This document shows, one piece after another, positions 17,710 through 27,075 of a DNA stretch of 64,000 nt. This DNA is from CAYJHC01 sp964369465 (lineage in GTDB: Bacteria; Bacillota; Clostridia; Peptostreptococcales; Anaerovoracaceae), in NCBI GenBank assembly GCA_964369465.1, contig CAYJEX010000001.1, positions 1 to 64,000 on the forward strand, given 5' to 3'. The notes under the pieces were generated by a model. That model searched no databases. It was not told where the DNA came from and saw nothing but the letters and a program-made list of their open reading frames with translations. Position 1 is the first letter of the stretch. The number at the start of each line of letters is the position of its first letter. The position numbers and the translations under genes are program-made.

Positions 17710-20700
17710 TTACCCTACCTCTTTCTTGCATATAGGCCTATATTCGCAATACCTGCACCCTTCTTCTTTACTTTCTCCTCGTCCGATTTCTGTAGGCGAA
17801 ATATCTGTTTTGCCTGCAAAAATATCTTTACAAATTTCTTCAACTTTACCGTAGATTTCTTCTTGGAGGTTTTTAAATTCTTCTTTATTCAGAAGTTTAT
17901 TCCCTCTATTCCTTTCTTTGTCTTTTTTTGTTTCCACATTTATAATCTTTGATTTAACATCTTCCTTTTTTAATTCATCATCTATATATTCTAAGACTTT
18001 TTTTTCGTCAAGAATTATTCCATCCATTCTATAATCAAGCCAAAATTTTTCCATTACATCTTCTTCATTAGTATAAGTTGCATCAATAATCGGAGAATTT
18101 ATGTGAAAGTAAAAAGTACCTGCAGGTTTTCTTGAAGGATTTGATGCCGCCTCTAAATACAAAAATAATTGAACGCTCCATCCTTTAGAAGCTTTTTCTC
18201 TATCAAACATCATATTAGAAGATTTGTAGTCAATCACTTTTACATACCCCTCAGGAAGCATATCAACTCTATCAATTTTCCCTTCGATGTATACCTTCTG
18301 ATTTTTACTAATTTCTATCTTGATAGGTTCTAATAGGTGTCCGTCTCCAAATTCTTGTTCAAATAATATTTCTTCTATCTTCCCAGATTTAACATGTTGA
18401 ATCATTGCCCATGCAGAATCTTTGCACACGAAAGCCATCAATTCTGCTTTGTTTTTTTCCTCTTCGGCCGATTTGACTACCCCTTTCCTATAGTTCTCCA
18501 AAACTTCATCCAAGATATTTTGTGCCATCTCATCAGATTCTTCTTTATTTACTGTTATCCAATGTGAATTCGGATCACACACCTTTATTCCTTTTGTAGT
18601 AAGTTTTGCCGCCATAATCATCAAAACTTCGTGGTAAATTGTTCCCACATCTGCGCTTTCTATTATGTATTTTTTTTCGCCTTTTGGTTTTAAAACATAT
18701 TTGACAAAGTGCGAAAATGGACATCTCGCATATTTTTCAATTCTAGAAGGGCTCAGAGTGTTTTTTTCACTGTGGATTTTTTTAATGTTCTCTTTATGGA
18801 TTGGAGCTGCACTATTTGTATATTTTAAAGCTTTTTTCATCGTTTCGTATTCTTGGCTTTTATTTTCGTCATACCACCTAGCAACATCAAACCAAACAGG
18901 ATCTATTCTTTTTCCATCCATGAACTCTCTGATATTTTGCGACAAGTAGTATATAGTACTACCTTCCGTCGAAATCAAATCTTTGCTCTTTTTTCTGTTC
19001 TCAATATCTTCTAGTATATTTGCATTTGGAAATATCTCTTCTAGCATTTCAAATGTTTTAGCAGGCTTCATCTCTTCTCCACTACAATTTGAAACCGAAT
19101 AGCTCATCCACAAATATTCTGTAGGTTTAGAAAGCATTTTGTATATTGCCAGTTCTTCTTCTTCTTGCTTGAGTTGTTTTAGTTTTAGCAAATTAATATC
19201 TTTCTCTGCTAAACTTTCTTTTTCTTCTTCTGTCAATATTTCACTTTCAATTATTTCTTTTGGCAATACACCTTCATTTGCGCCTAAAACCATCAGAGCT
19301 TTTATTTGGCTCGTTCTCGTTCTCTGAACTGTTCCTAATATAGACATATCTGCTGTTGGTGGAACAATAGCTAGAGCTACAGAGTCAAAGCCACTTTTTA
19401 CTAATTCTCCTATTTCTTTAATATTCATTTTATCTTCGCCAGCCACTTCAATAAGTTGTTCAAAAACATCTATAACGGTTTTATATACTTGTCTTTGAAA
19501 AAGTGCATCTTCATTTTTTTTCTCTTCGACAAATTCTTCAATATGTCTTTCTAATTTTTGCGGAATGTTTGCAATGTTTCTCAGATGATCATACAAGACT
19601 TCAATTTTACCTTTTGCAGATATTTGTTTATCCATTTTATCGAATAACTCCAGCAAAGGTGTTGTTAATATCTTTCTTGCTTCTTCAATCGTTGCATATT
19701 CATCTTCGTTTTCTTCCCATACAGGAAATTTTGATTTCCATTTATTCCCCGATATATTATATTTCATTGCAAATTGCTCTAGCAGTTCAATCTCATTGTA
19801 GTTTTCTACACCTGTAAGCCCAGTTTTAAGCAATCTAATCATATCTTCTTTTTTGAACCCCTTGCTTTTTATCTCTGTAATAACAAGGATATATCTAATC
19901 AAAGGCTGAGTATTTATTCCTGACTTTTCATCCACAAAAATATTTATACCATACCTATTAAATACTCTCTTGAATATGTCTCCTCTTTCAGAAAGATCAT
20001 TGCATATAAGTGCAATTTCTCTATATCTCAAGCCCTTGTCTCGAACTAATTCCAGAAAAAAAGTCGCTGCACTTTCAGCCTCTAAATAATAGTTAGCTGC
20101 ACGAAGAAGAACAATATTTTCACATTTTTCTTTATATGGAATAGCTGGTAAAGCAAATCCTTCTTTTTCTAAATGCAGCAATTCTTTTGATTTTTTTATA
20201 GAATACTCCGCAGGAACCGACAACTCGAAGTATTCACTACTTACTTTTTTTGAAATCTCATGTAATTTTAACCTCATCTTATTTGTTATAGCAAAATTAT
20301 CATAGTCTTTTTCTTTACTATCTTCTTGCAACGTTAAGACAATATACACATCTTTGCTATATTTTATCAATTCTTCAATAACAATTAAGTTCTTTGGAGT
20401 AAAATAATCAAATCCGTATATCAAAACATCTTTATTTTCTATGCCTGGTAAATCCTTGATTTTTGCCGCAAACAAATCAACATAGTCTTCACTATCTGTG
20501 TATTTCCCTTCTATCTCCTTTTCATATTCTTTATATATTGTTATCACATCAGCTAATTTTCTTCTTGCAAATGATTCTTCATCTAATGTTTCACACACAT
20601 TCGCAAGTTCTTCTAAAGATACCCCATTTGTCTTTAGCTGCGAAATGAAATTGTTAAGCATTTCAACAAAAGAGGTTTTTTCTTTTTGATTTTTAAAAAC

Positions 20701-20994
20701 CTCTAATTCATCTATTTTTTCTCTAATTATTTTTGAGATAAGTATATGCCTACCTTGCTTGTCCAGAAGTTCTTGTTGTGGCATACCTAGTTTTTTGAAC
20801 ACTTTAGAGCCAAGCCGGCTGAAGCTTAGCACTTCTGTTTCGGCAATCCCTTGCCTGTTTTGGTACTTCAAAGCATCTTTTTCGCCTTCTAGCGTGTATT
20901 GTTCTGGAACAATTACTATTGCATTTTCTCTAATGCGTTCAAAAGCAAATTTTTCTTTATTTAGATTTTCTCTACCACATATAACATATAACAT
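17710..20994 (-). CDS. addB: ATP-dependent nuclease subunit AddB
   Basis: AddB partners AddA in resecting double-strand breaks before recombination. The 1094-residue length and landmarks fit: VPEQYTLEGE near residue 35, VLSFSRL, IYGFDYFTP, VLGANEGVLP, SPSRIEKYARCPFSHFVKYVL, and the nuclease motif VIDYKSS. The iron-sulfur cysteines are complete (ARCPF near residue 758 and CRYCEYRPIC at the C-terminus). The N-terminal P-loop is degenerate: GRENLNKEK instead of GRxGSGKT. No addA adjoins it, unlike the usual addB-addA order. The ATG is 30 bases after the phosphatase gene. Confidence 0.93.
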   Translation of the reverse strand: MLYVICGRENLNKEKFAFERIRENAIVIVPEQYTLEGEKDALKYQNRQGIAETEVLSFSRLGSKVFKKLGMPQQELLDKQGRHILISKIIREKIDELEVFKNQKEKTSFVEMLNNFISQLKTNGVSLEELANVCETLDEESFARRKLADVITIYKEYEKEIEGKYTDSEDYVDLFAAKIKDLPGIENKDVLIYGFDYFTPKNLIVIEELIKYSKDVYIVLTLQEDSKEKDYDNFAITNKMRLKLHEISKKVSSEYFELSVPAEYSIKKSKELLHLEKEGFALPAIPYKEKCENIVLLRAANYYLEAESAATFFLELVRDKGLRYREIALICNDLSERGDIFKRVFNRYGINIFVDEKSGINTQPLIRYILVITEIKSKGFKKEDMIRLLKTGLTGVENYNEIELLEQFAMKYNISGNKWKSKFPVWEENEDEYATIEEARKILTTPLLELFDKMDKQISAKGKIEVLYDHLRNIANIPQKLERHIEEFVEEKKNEDALFQRQVYKTVIDVFEQLIEVAGEDKMNIKEIGELVKSGFDSVALAIVPPTADMSILGTVQRTRTSQIKALMVLGANEGVLPKEIIESEILTEEEKESLAEKDINLLKLKQLKQEEEELAIYKMLSKPTEYLWMSYSVSNCSGEEMKPAKTFEMLEEIFPNANILEDIENRKKSKDLISTEGSTIYYLSQNIREFMDGKRIDPVWFDVARWYDENKSQEYETMKKALKYTNSAAPIHKENIKKIHSEKNTLSPSRIEKYARCPFSHFVKYVLKPKGEKKYIIESADVGTIYHEVLMIMAAKLTTKGIKVCDPNSHWITVNKEESDEMAQNILDEVLENYRKGVVKSAEEEKNKAELMAFVCKDSAWAMIQHVKSGKIEEILFEQEFGDGHLLEPIKIEISKNQKVYIEGKIDRVDMLPEGYVKVIDYKSSNMMFDREKASKGWSVQLFLYLEAASNPSRKPAGTFYFHINSPIIDATYTNEEDVMEKFWLDYRMDGIILDEKKVLEYIDDELKKEDVKSKIINVETKKDKERNRGNKLLNKEEFKNLQEEIYGKVEEICKDIFAGKTDISPTEIGRGESKEEGCRYCEYRPICKKEVG

Positions 20995-21024
20995 AAGGCT
21001 GCTTTCTCCAGTTCAATCAATGTA

Positions 21025-21681
21025 TTATTCTACAATATTTAATATTTCAGTCATATCATTTATTAGATAATTTATTTCTCCATTTTTCAAAAGGTTTTCT
21101 TGTTCTTTTTTATCTATCGTCAAGCTCCAACTTACGAGAACTGATTTTACGTTCGCATTTTTTGCACATAGAATGTCAAACATTGTATCTCCCACCATAA
21201 TAGCTTCTGTTTGTGTCGATTTTAAGTTTTTCAATGCCAAGTTTATAGGTGCTGCATCCGGCTTATGTTTGTCGCAATCTTCCTTTGTAACTATAAAATC
21301 AAAATACTCAAAAATATTATGGTGCATCAATCCTTCATACGTAGTTCCTTTAAGCCTTGATGTAACGATACCTAATTTGTATCCCTTTTCCTTACTTTTC
21401 TTTAAAACGTATTCTACATTTGGAAACAAGTCAATCATATCTCCAAAATTTTCATAATGATAGCTTCTATAAATGTCTATCGCTTCGTTTATATCTATCT
21501 CTGGAAAGAATTTATTCATTGTAGTTTCTAGTGGTTCTCCAAGCGTCTTAATTATTTCTTCTAGATTTTCTTCTCTGCCTCTTAACTTCTTGAAAGTGTA
21601 TTGCCACGAATTAATAATGACGGTATTTGTATTCATAAGCGTTCCATCAAAGTCAAATAATATCGTATTTATTTTTGTCAT
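21025..21681 (-). CDS. HAD-family phosphatase (PpaX/Gph-like)
   Basis: HAD motif I is FDFDGTLMNT, motif II is VTSR, and motif III/IV lies in HKPDAAPINLAL and MVGDTMFDILCA. The helical cap between residues 20 and 90 is of the pyrophosphatase PpaX/phosphoglycolate phosphatase class. Substrate cannot be told from sequence. The start is ATG 21681, eight bases after GAGG; the preceding TTG is less likely. It is upstream of addB in the same direction and probably co-transcribed. Confidence 0.87.
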   Translation of the reverse strand: MTKINTILFDFDGTLMNTNTVIINSWQYTFKKLRGREENLEEIIKTLGEPLETTMNKFFPEIDINEAIDIYRSYHYENFGDMIDLFPNVEYVLKKSKEKGYKLGIVTSRLKGTTYEGLMHHNIFEYFDFIVTKEDCDKHKPDAAPINLALKNLKSTQTEAIMVGDTMFDILCAKNANVKSVLVSWSLTIDKKEQENLLKNGEINYLINDMTEILNIVE

Positions 21682-21747
21682 CAATATTTCCTCTTTTTTT
21701 ATATTTTTAACTATCTCAATCTTACTTTTCTATTTATAATTATATAA

Positions 21748-21776
21748 CAAAAGAGCCGGTATTTAACCGACTCTTT
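21748..21776 (-). terminator. Terminator after the decarboxylase beta subunit
   Basis: AAAGAGCCGGT and ACCGACTCTTT form an 11-bp stem with one mismatch and a short ATTTA loop. T-rich sequence follows in both directions. Confidence 0.7.
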
Positions 21777-21796
21777 ATTTTATTTGCTGTATATTT

Positions 21797-22942
21797 TTAG
21801 CCAAACATTGATAGCATTACAGATGCTGCAACTGCCGAGCCTATTACTCCTGCTACGTTTGGTCCCATAGCATGCATTAGCAAGAAGTTTGATGGATTAG
21901 CTTGCTGTCCTACCGTTTGAGATACACGCGCCGCCATTGGAACTGCAGAAACCCCAGCCGATCCAATCAGTGGATTTATCTTTCCTCCAGTAAGCACATT
22001 CATTAATTTTCCAATTAACACTCCGCCTGCTGTTCCAAATGCAAAAGCTAAAATACCTAGAACTACTATTTTAAGTGTGTCTGCTGTCAAGAATGTTGGT
22101 CCTTGAGCCGATGCTCCAACCGCAAGCCCTAACATAATAGTTACAATATTTACAAGAGCGTTAGAAGCTGTATCTGAAAGTCTAAGCGTTCTACCACACT
22201 CCTTGAATAAGTTACCTAGCATAAGCATTCCTACTAATGGTCCCGCAGGTGGCAGTAATAGAACTACTAAAATCGTAACCATGATCGGGAACAATATTTT
22301 TTCTCTTTGAGAAACAGGTCTAAGTTGCTCCATTTTGATTTCTCTTTCCTTTTTAGTTGTAAGAGCTTTCATAATCGGAGGCTGAATTACAGGTACAAGC
22401 GCCATATAAGAATATGCCGCTACGGCAATAGCCCCTAGCAAATCAGGTGCTAGCAATTGCGTTAAGAAAATAGCCGTTGGACCATCTGCTCCACCAATTA
22501 TTCCAATTGAAGCCGCCTCTTGCGCATTAAATCCTAACATAATAGCAACTAAAAACGCGAAGAAGATTCCAAGCTGTGCTGCCGCTCCCATAAGAAGCGA
22601 TTTAGGATTTGCGATAAGTGGTCCAAAGTCAGTCATAGCTCCAACTCCTAAGAAAATAAGAGAAGGAAGTATTGGTTTTAAAGTGTAAAATATTGTTAAT
22701 AATCCCATGTCTTCTAATGCTGTACCAGGTTCTACATGCCCCGAAAACATTCCAGTTAGTGGCAAGTTAGATAACAAAATACCAAAAGCGATAGGAACTA
22801 ATAATAAAGGTTCAAATCCTTTTTTAATTGCAAGATATAGAAAAACTAACGAAACTATTATCATTATTCCGCTTAGTAAGTCCATATTTGTCAATCCCAT
22901 ATCTGCGACAAATCTGTTGATTGTTTCAAAAATCATATCCAT
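21797..22942 (-). CDS. Sodium-pumping decarboxylase beta subunit (OadB/GcdB type)
   Basis: This is a 381-residue membrane protein of about ten segments. In membrane-bound biotin decarboxylases the beta subunit removes CO2 from carboxybiotin and exports Na+. Signature motifs are GVGAMTDFGPLIANP, GIIGGADGPTAIFL with the key Asp near residue 160, SYMALVPVIQPPIMK and GSAGVSAVPMAARVSQ near the C-terminus. The alpha, gamma and biotin-carrier genes are not next to it, so the substrate (oxaloacetate, glutaconyl-CoA or methylmalonyl-CoA) cannot be assigned. SD AAGGAGA precedes ATG. Confidence 0.93.
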   Translation of the reverse strand: MDMIFETINRFVADMGLTNMDLLSGIMIIVSLVFLYLAIKKGFEPLLLVPIAFGILLSNLPLTGMFSGHVEPGTALEDMGLLTIFYTLKPILPSLIFLGVGAMTDFGPLIANPKSLLMGAAAQLGIFFAFLVAIMLGFNAQEAASIGIIGGADGPTAIFLTQLLAPDLLGAIAVAAYSYMALVPVIQPPIMKALTTKKEREIKMEQLRPVSQREKILFPIMVTILVVLLLPPAGPLVGMLMLGNLFKECGRTLRLSDTASNALVNIVTIMLGLAVGASAQGPTFLTADTLKIVVLGILAFAFGTAGGVLIGKLMNVLTGGKINPLIGSAGVSAVPMAARVSQTVGQQANPSNFLLMHAMGPNVAGVIGSAVAASVMLSMFG

Positions 22943-23158
22943 ACAAAATTTCTCCTTATATATTATTGCAACAAAATATTTTCAATACTTGTAGATAATT
23001 GAAAATATTCTACATGAATTATTCTTATATAAATGTGAGCGAAAAACGAATCATATATACTTGTTCACTCCATTACATTAGAACCACAAAAATTCTATCA
23101 TATTGCAATGCATATTACAATTATTATAGGACTTATATATTGTATACATCAAGTATTT

Positions 23159-24269
23159 CTAACTGTTTATTGTTGCCTCTTCCAAAAGCTTTGCGTTAAT
23201 AAAGTTGTCTAAATCCCCATCTAAAACTTTTTCTACATTTCCAACTTCCACTCCTGTTCTATGATCTTTAACCATAGAATATGGATGAAATACATATGAG
23301 CGTATTTGATTACCCCACGCAATTTGCCCATAATCGCCTTGAATCTCTTTCAAAGTTTCTTTGTGTTCATTTCTTTTAATTTCCATTAGTTTTGCCATTA
23401 AAATTTTCATCGCCATCTCTTTGTTCTTTAATTGCGATCTTTCGTTTTGACACGAAACGATAATATTTGTGGGGATATGTACTATTCTTACAGCAGAATC
23501 CGTTTTATTCACATGCTGCCCTCCAGCACCGCCCGCTCTAAACGTATCTATCCTCAAATCCTCGTCATCAATATCAATTGTTCTGTCTTCTGGAATTTCA
23601 GGCATAACATCTATAGATGCAAATGAAGTGTGTCGTTTCCCCGATGAATCAAAAGGAGAAATTCTAACTAGTCTATGGACACCTTTTTCTACTTTTGAAT
23701 ATCCATACGCATTTTCTCCTTCAATTAGTAATGTAACACTTTTTATTCCACCTTCTGTATCTGCATGATAATCCAAAGTCCGAACCTTATACCCTTTTTT
23801 CTCTGACCATCTCGTGTACATTCTAAGTAGAATTTCTGCCCAGTCCTGTGCATCTGTTCCACCTGCCCCTGCTTGAATAGATAATATTGAATTGTTTGAA
23901 TCATACTCTCCATTCAGTAATATCGCAATTCTAAGATTATCTACTTTAAGCGAGTACATCTTGAAAAGATTTTCAATTTCTTTTTCCATACCTTCTTCCG
24001 ACTCTGAAATTGCCATTTCAGTCAGAAGCAATGTTTCATCTAATCCTGTTTTTATTGACTCAAATTCTTCTATTTTGTTTTCTAGTCGTTTTTTCTCTTT
24101 TAGGATTTTCTGTGCCTTTTCTTGATCACTCCAAAATCCATCTTTTAGCGTTTCTTCCTCTAATAAATTTATTTCTTCTTTCAATTTATCTAAGTCAAAG
24201 AGAACCTCCGATTTCAATAAACTCCTTTTGTGTCTTTTCTATCTCTTGTTTTAATTGCTCTAATACCAT
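23159..24269 (-). CDS. prfB: Peptide chain release factor 2, with programmed +1 frameshift
   Basis: RF2 ends translation at UAA and UGA. The gene begins at ATG 24269 with GGGAGGAA upstream. After 24 codons the reading frame meets CTT TGA C (24200-24194), three bases after an internal GGAGGT. A +1 slip there continues in the frame that ends at 23159, reading DLDKLKEEINLLEEE. Downstream motifs are the stop-recognition tripeptide SPF (ISPFDSSG) and GGQ (AGGAGGQHVNKTD). With the shift the protein is about 369 residues, a normal RF2 length. The gene starts three bases after the secA stop, a conserved pair. Confidence 0.96.
24194..24209 (-). promoter_or_regulatory. RF2 autoregulatory frameshift site
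   Basis: The minus strand reads GGAGGT, TCT, CTT, TGA, C. A Shine-Dalgarno-like stimulator lies three bases before the slippery CTT and the in-frame UGA. When RF2 is scarce the ribosome slips +1, so RF2 controls its own synthesis. Confidence 0.95.
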
Positions 24270-24272
24270 ATT

Positions 24273-27032
24273 CTATTCCTCCCTACCACAACAATGTTTG
24301 TGTTTCTTGCCGCTGCCACAAGGGCAAGGATCATTTCTTCCTACTTTTGGTTCGTCTCTCTTCACTGGTGTAATTTTTGGTTTTTGAGTTCTTGGAGGAG
24401 CATTTCTTTGTTCAGGTAACCTTTGTCCATTATCCATTTCTGCAGTCCCATCAAAATCCACCTTCTTTTCCTCTCCTCCTTCAATTACTTGAGTTCTTTC
24501 AGTGCTTGTCTTCACTGTCACATTATAGCAGAACTTAACCGTGTCCTCTTTTATTGAGCCTATCATTTCATCGAATAGTGTAAAGCCTTCTTTTGCGTAT
24601 GCCGCAGCAGGGTCTTGCTGTCCATAAGCTCTAAGTCCCATACCACTTTTTAGTTGATCCATATTATCAATATGATCCATCCACTTATTGTCTACTACTC
24701 TCAAAAGAATCATTCTCTCTAGATCCCTTGTTAACGCTTCGCCAAGCTCCTTTTCCTTGTTCTCGTATGAGGTTCTATATATATCCAAAACGTCTTCTCT
24801 TAATCTCGCTTCATCTAAACTTAAAATATCCTCTTTAGAATATTTTATAGGTTCGAATTTGCCTGTAATTGTTTTTAAATTTTTCCAAAGAGTTTCTAGA
24901 TCCCACTCTTCAGGAAACTTTGATTCAACTGTGGTAGATACTATGAAGTCCTCTGCTAGCTCCTCTATCATACTCCAAACATGATCTTTTAAATTTTCAC
25001 CTAGCAAAACTTTCTTTCTTTCGCCATAGATAATTTCCCGTTGTTTATTCATAACATTGTCATATTGGAGTACATATTTTCTAATTGCAAAATTCCTCGA
25101 TTCAACTTTTTTCTGTGCTCCTTCAATGGATTTTGTAATCATTCCTGCTTCTATAGCATCTTCCTCCGCTAACCCAAGTTTGTTTACAATAGATTTCATC
25201 CTATCGCCACCAAAAAGTCTCATCAAATCATCTTCTAGTGATAGGCAGAATACTGTTTCTCCCGGGTCTCCTTGTCTTCCTGAACGCCCTCTAAGCTGAT
25301 TGTCAATACGTCTAGATTCATGACGTTCCGTTCCAACAATAAATAGTCCCCCTGCCTCTTTTACTTTTTCTTGCTCTTCTGCTCTTTCTTCTTTGAACTT
25401 ATCATGGAGTTCATTATATCTTTTTCTTGCTTTTATCATTTCTGGATCATCTGTAGGAATTAAACTTGAAGCAAAAGCTATCGTGGATTTATCATATCCT
25501 TCTGCCGCCATGCTTTTTTTCGCTTCAAAACCCGGATTTCCTCCTAGTATAATATCTGTTCCTCTACCTGCCATATTAGTAGCTATAGTAACTGCTCCAT
25601 ACCTTCCTGCTTCTGCTACTATTTCCGCTTCCTTTTCATGATGTTTTGCATTTAGAATGTTATATTTTTTCAGCCCTCTCTTTTTCAGCATCGCTGCTAT
25701 CATTTCAGATTTTTCAACTGAAATAGTACCTATAAGGATAGGCTGTCCTTTTTCATGGGCTTCCATAACCTTATCAGCAATAGCATTGTATTTTCCTTTT
25801 ATTGTTCCATATACTGCATCTTGATAGTCTTCTCTGACAATAGGCTTATTTGTTGGAATAGCAACAACATCCATATTATAGATATCCATGAATTCGCCTT
25901 CTTCTGTTTTTGCTGTCCCTGTCATTCCGGATAATTTTTTATACATTCTAAAGTAGTTTTGAAGAGTAATCGTTGCAAGTGTTTTTGATTCTGACTTAAC
26001 CATCAATCTTTCTTTTGCTTCTATAGCCTGGTGCAACCCATCACTATATCTTCTTCCAAACATCAAACGTCCTGTAAATTCATCTATTATTACTATTTCG
26101 CCATCCTTAACTAAATAGTCAACGTCTTTTTTCATCATATGTCTAGCTTTTAATGCTTGCATTACATGATGGTTGATTTCCATATTATCGGGATCGGAAA
26201 AATCACTTATATTAAAATATCTTTCACATTTCAATATTCCTTCCTCTGTCAATGATATCTGTTTATCTTTTTCATCTAATATGAAATCATTTTCTATTTT
26301 TAGCGGCCTGACAAATCCATCCGCCTTACCATAAAGTTCTGTGGATTTATTACCTTTTCCCGAAATAATCAGAGGAGTTCTTGCTTCGTCAATCAGTATT
26401 GAATCCACCTCATCAACTATTGCGTAATTCAATTCCCTTTGAGTCATTCTTTCCTTATATGTAACCATATTATCTCTTAAATAATCAAAGCCAAATTCAT
26501 TATTTGTCCCATATGTAATGTCTGCTTTATATGCATCTTTTCTTTTTTCGTCAACAACGCCATGAATAACGCAACCAACTGAAAGCCCCAAAAGATTGTA
26601 ACATTTGCCCATCCATTCCATATCTCGCTCTGCCAAATAGTCGTTAACTGTGACTACATGAACACCTTTGCCTTCTAGTGCATTTAAGTATGCTGGAAGC
26701 GTCGCAACAAGAGTTTTACCCTCTCCTGTTTTCATTTCTGCTATTCTCCCTTGATGTAGTACAATCCCTCCAATTAATTGTACTTTGAAGTGTTTCATAC
26801 CCAAGCTTCTCCATGCCGCTTCTCTACACAAAGCAAAAGCTTCAGGCAATATATCATCTAATGTCTCTCCTGACGATATCCTCTCTTTAAACTCTTCTGT
26901 TTTTTTAGGAAAATCTTCTATATCTAACTCTTGCATTTTGCTATCTAACGCTTCGATAGCTTCAACAACTTTATAGATTTTCTTTAACTCTTTTTCGTTA
27001 AGATCTCCAAAAATTTTTTCCATAAATCCCAT
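24273..27032 (-). CDS. secA: Preprotein translocase ATPase SecA
   Basis: This 919-residue motor drives unfolded proteins through SecYEG. Walker A is MKTGEGKTLVATL near residue 100, the DEAD-type motif is IVDEVDSILIDEARTP, and NMAGRGTDIILGG and RIDNQLRGRSGRQGDPG are the later helicase motifs. The C-terminal zinc domain CPCGSGKKHKHCC, which binds SecB-like partners or phospholipid, is complete. The start at the first ATG puts MEKIFGD, the usual SecA N-terminus, at residue 4. prfB follows after three bases. Confidence 0.98.
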   Translation of the reverse strand: MGFMEKIFGDLNEKELKKIYKVVEAIEALDSKMQELDIEDFPKKTEEFKERISSGETLDDILPEAFALCREAAWRSLGMKHFKVQLIGGIVLHQGRIAEMKTGEGKTLVATLPAYLNALEGKGVHVVTVNDYLAERDMEWMGKCYNLLGLSVGCVIHGVVDEKRKDAYKADITYGTNNEFGFDYLRDNMVTYKERMTQRELNYAIVDEVDSILIDEARTPLIISGKGNKSTELYGKADGFVRPLKIENDFILDEKDKQISLTEEGILKCERYFNISDFSDPDNMEINHHVMQALKARHMMKKDVDYLVKDGEIVIIDEFTGRLMFGRRYSDGLHQAIEAKERLMVKSESKTLATITLQNYFRMYKKLSGMTGTAKTEEGEFMDIYNMDVVAIPTNKPIVREDYQDAVYGTIKGKYNAIADKVMEAHEKGQPILIGTISVEKSEMIAAMLKKRGLKKYNILNAKHHEKEAEIVAEAGRYGAVTIATNMAGRGTDIILGGNPGFEAKKSMAAEGYDKSTIAFASSLIPTDDPEMIKARKRYNELHDKFKEERAEEQEKVKEAGGLFIVGTERHESRRIDNQLRGRSGRQGDPGETVFCLSLEDDLMRLFGGDRMKSIVNKLGLAEEDAIEAGMITKSIEGAQKKVESRNFAIRKYVLQYDNVMNKQREIIYGERKKVLLGENLKDHVWSMIEELAEDFIVSTTVESKFPEEWDLETLWKNLKTITGKFEPIKYSKEDILSLDEARLREDVLDIYRTSYENKEKELGEALTRDLERMILLRVVDNKWMDHIDNMDQLKSGMGLRAYGQQDPAAAYAKEGFTLFDEMIGSIKEDTVKFCYNVTVKTSTERTQVIEGGEEKKVDFDGTAEMDNGQRLPEQRNAPPRTQKPKITPVKRDEPKVGRNDPCPCGSGKKHKHCCGREE

Positions 27033-27075
27033 ATCGTTTCTCTCTTTCTTTGTAACCTTTATTTAATTCGATCAT

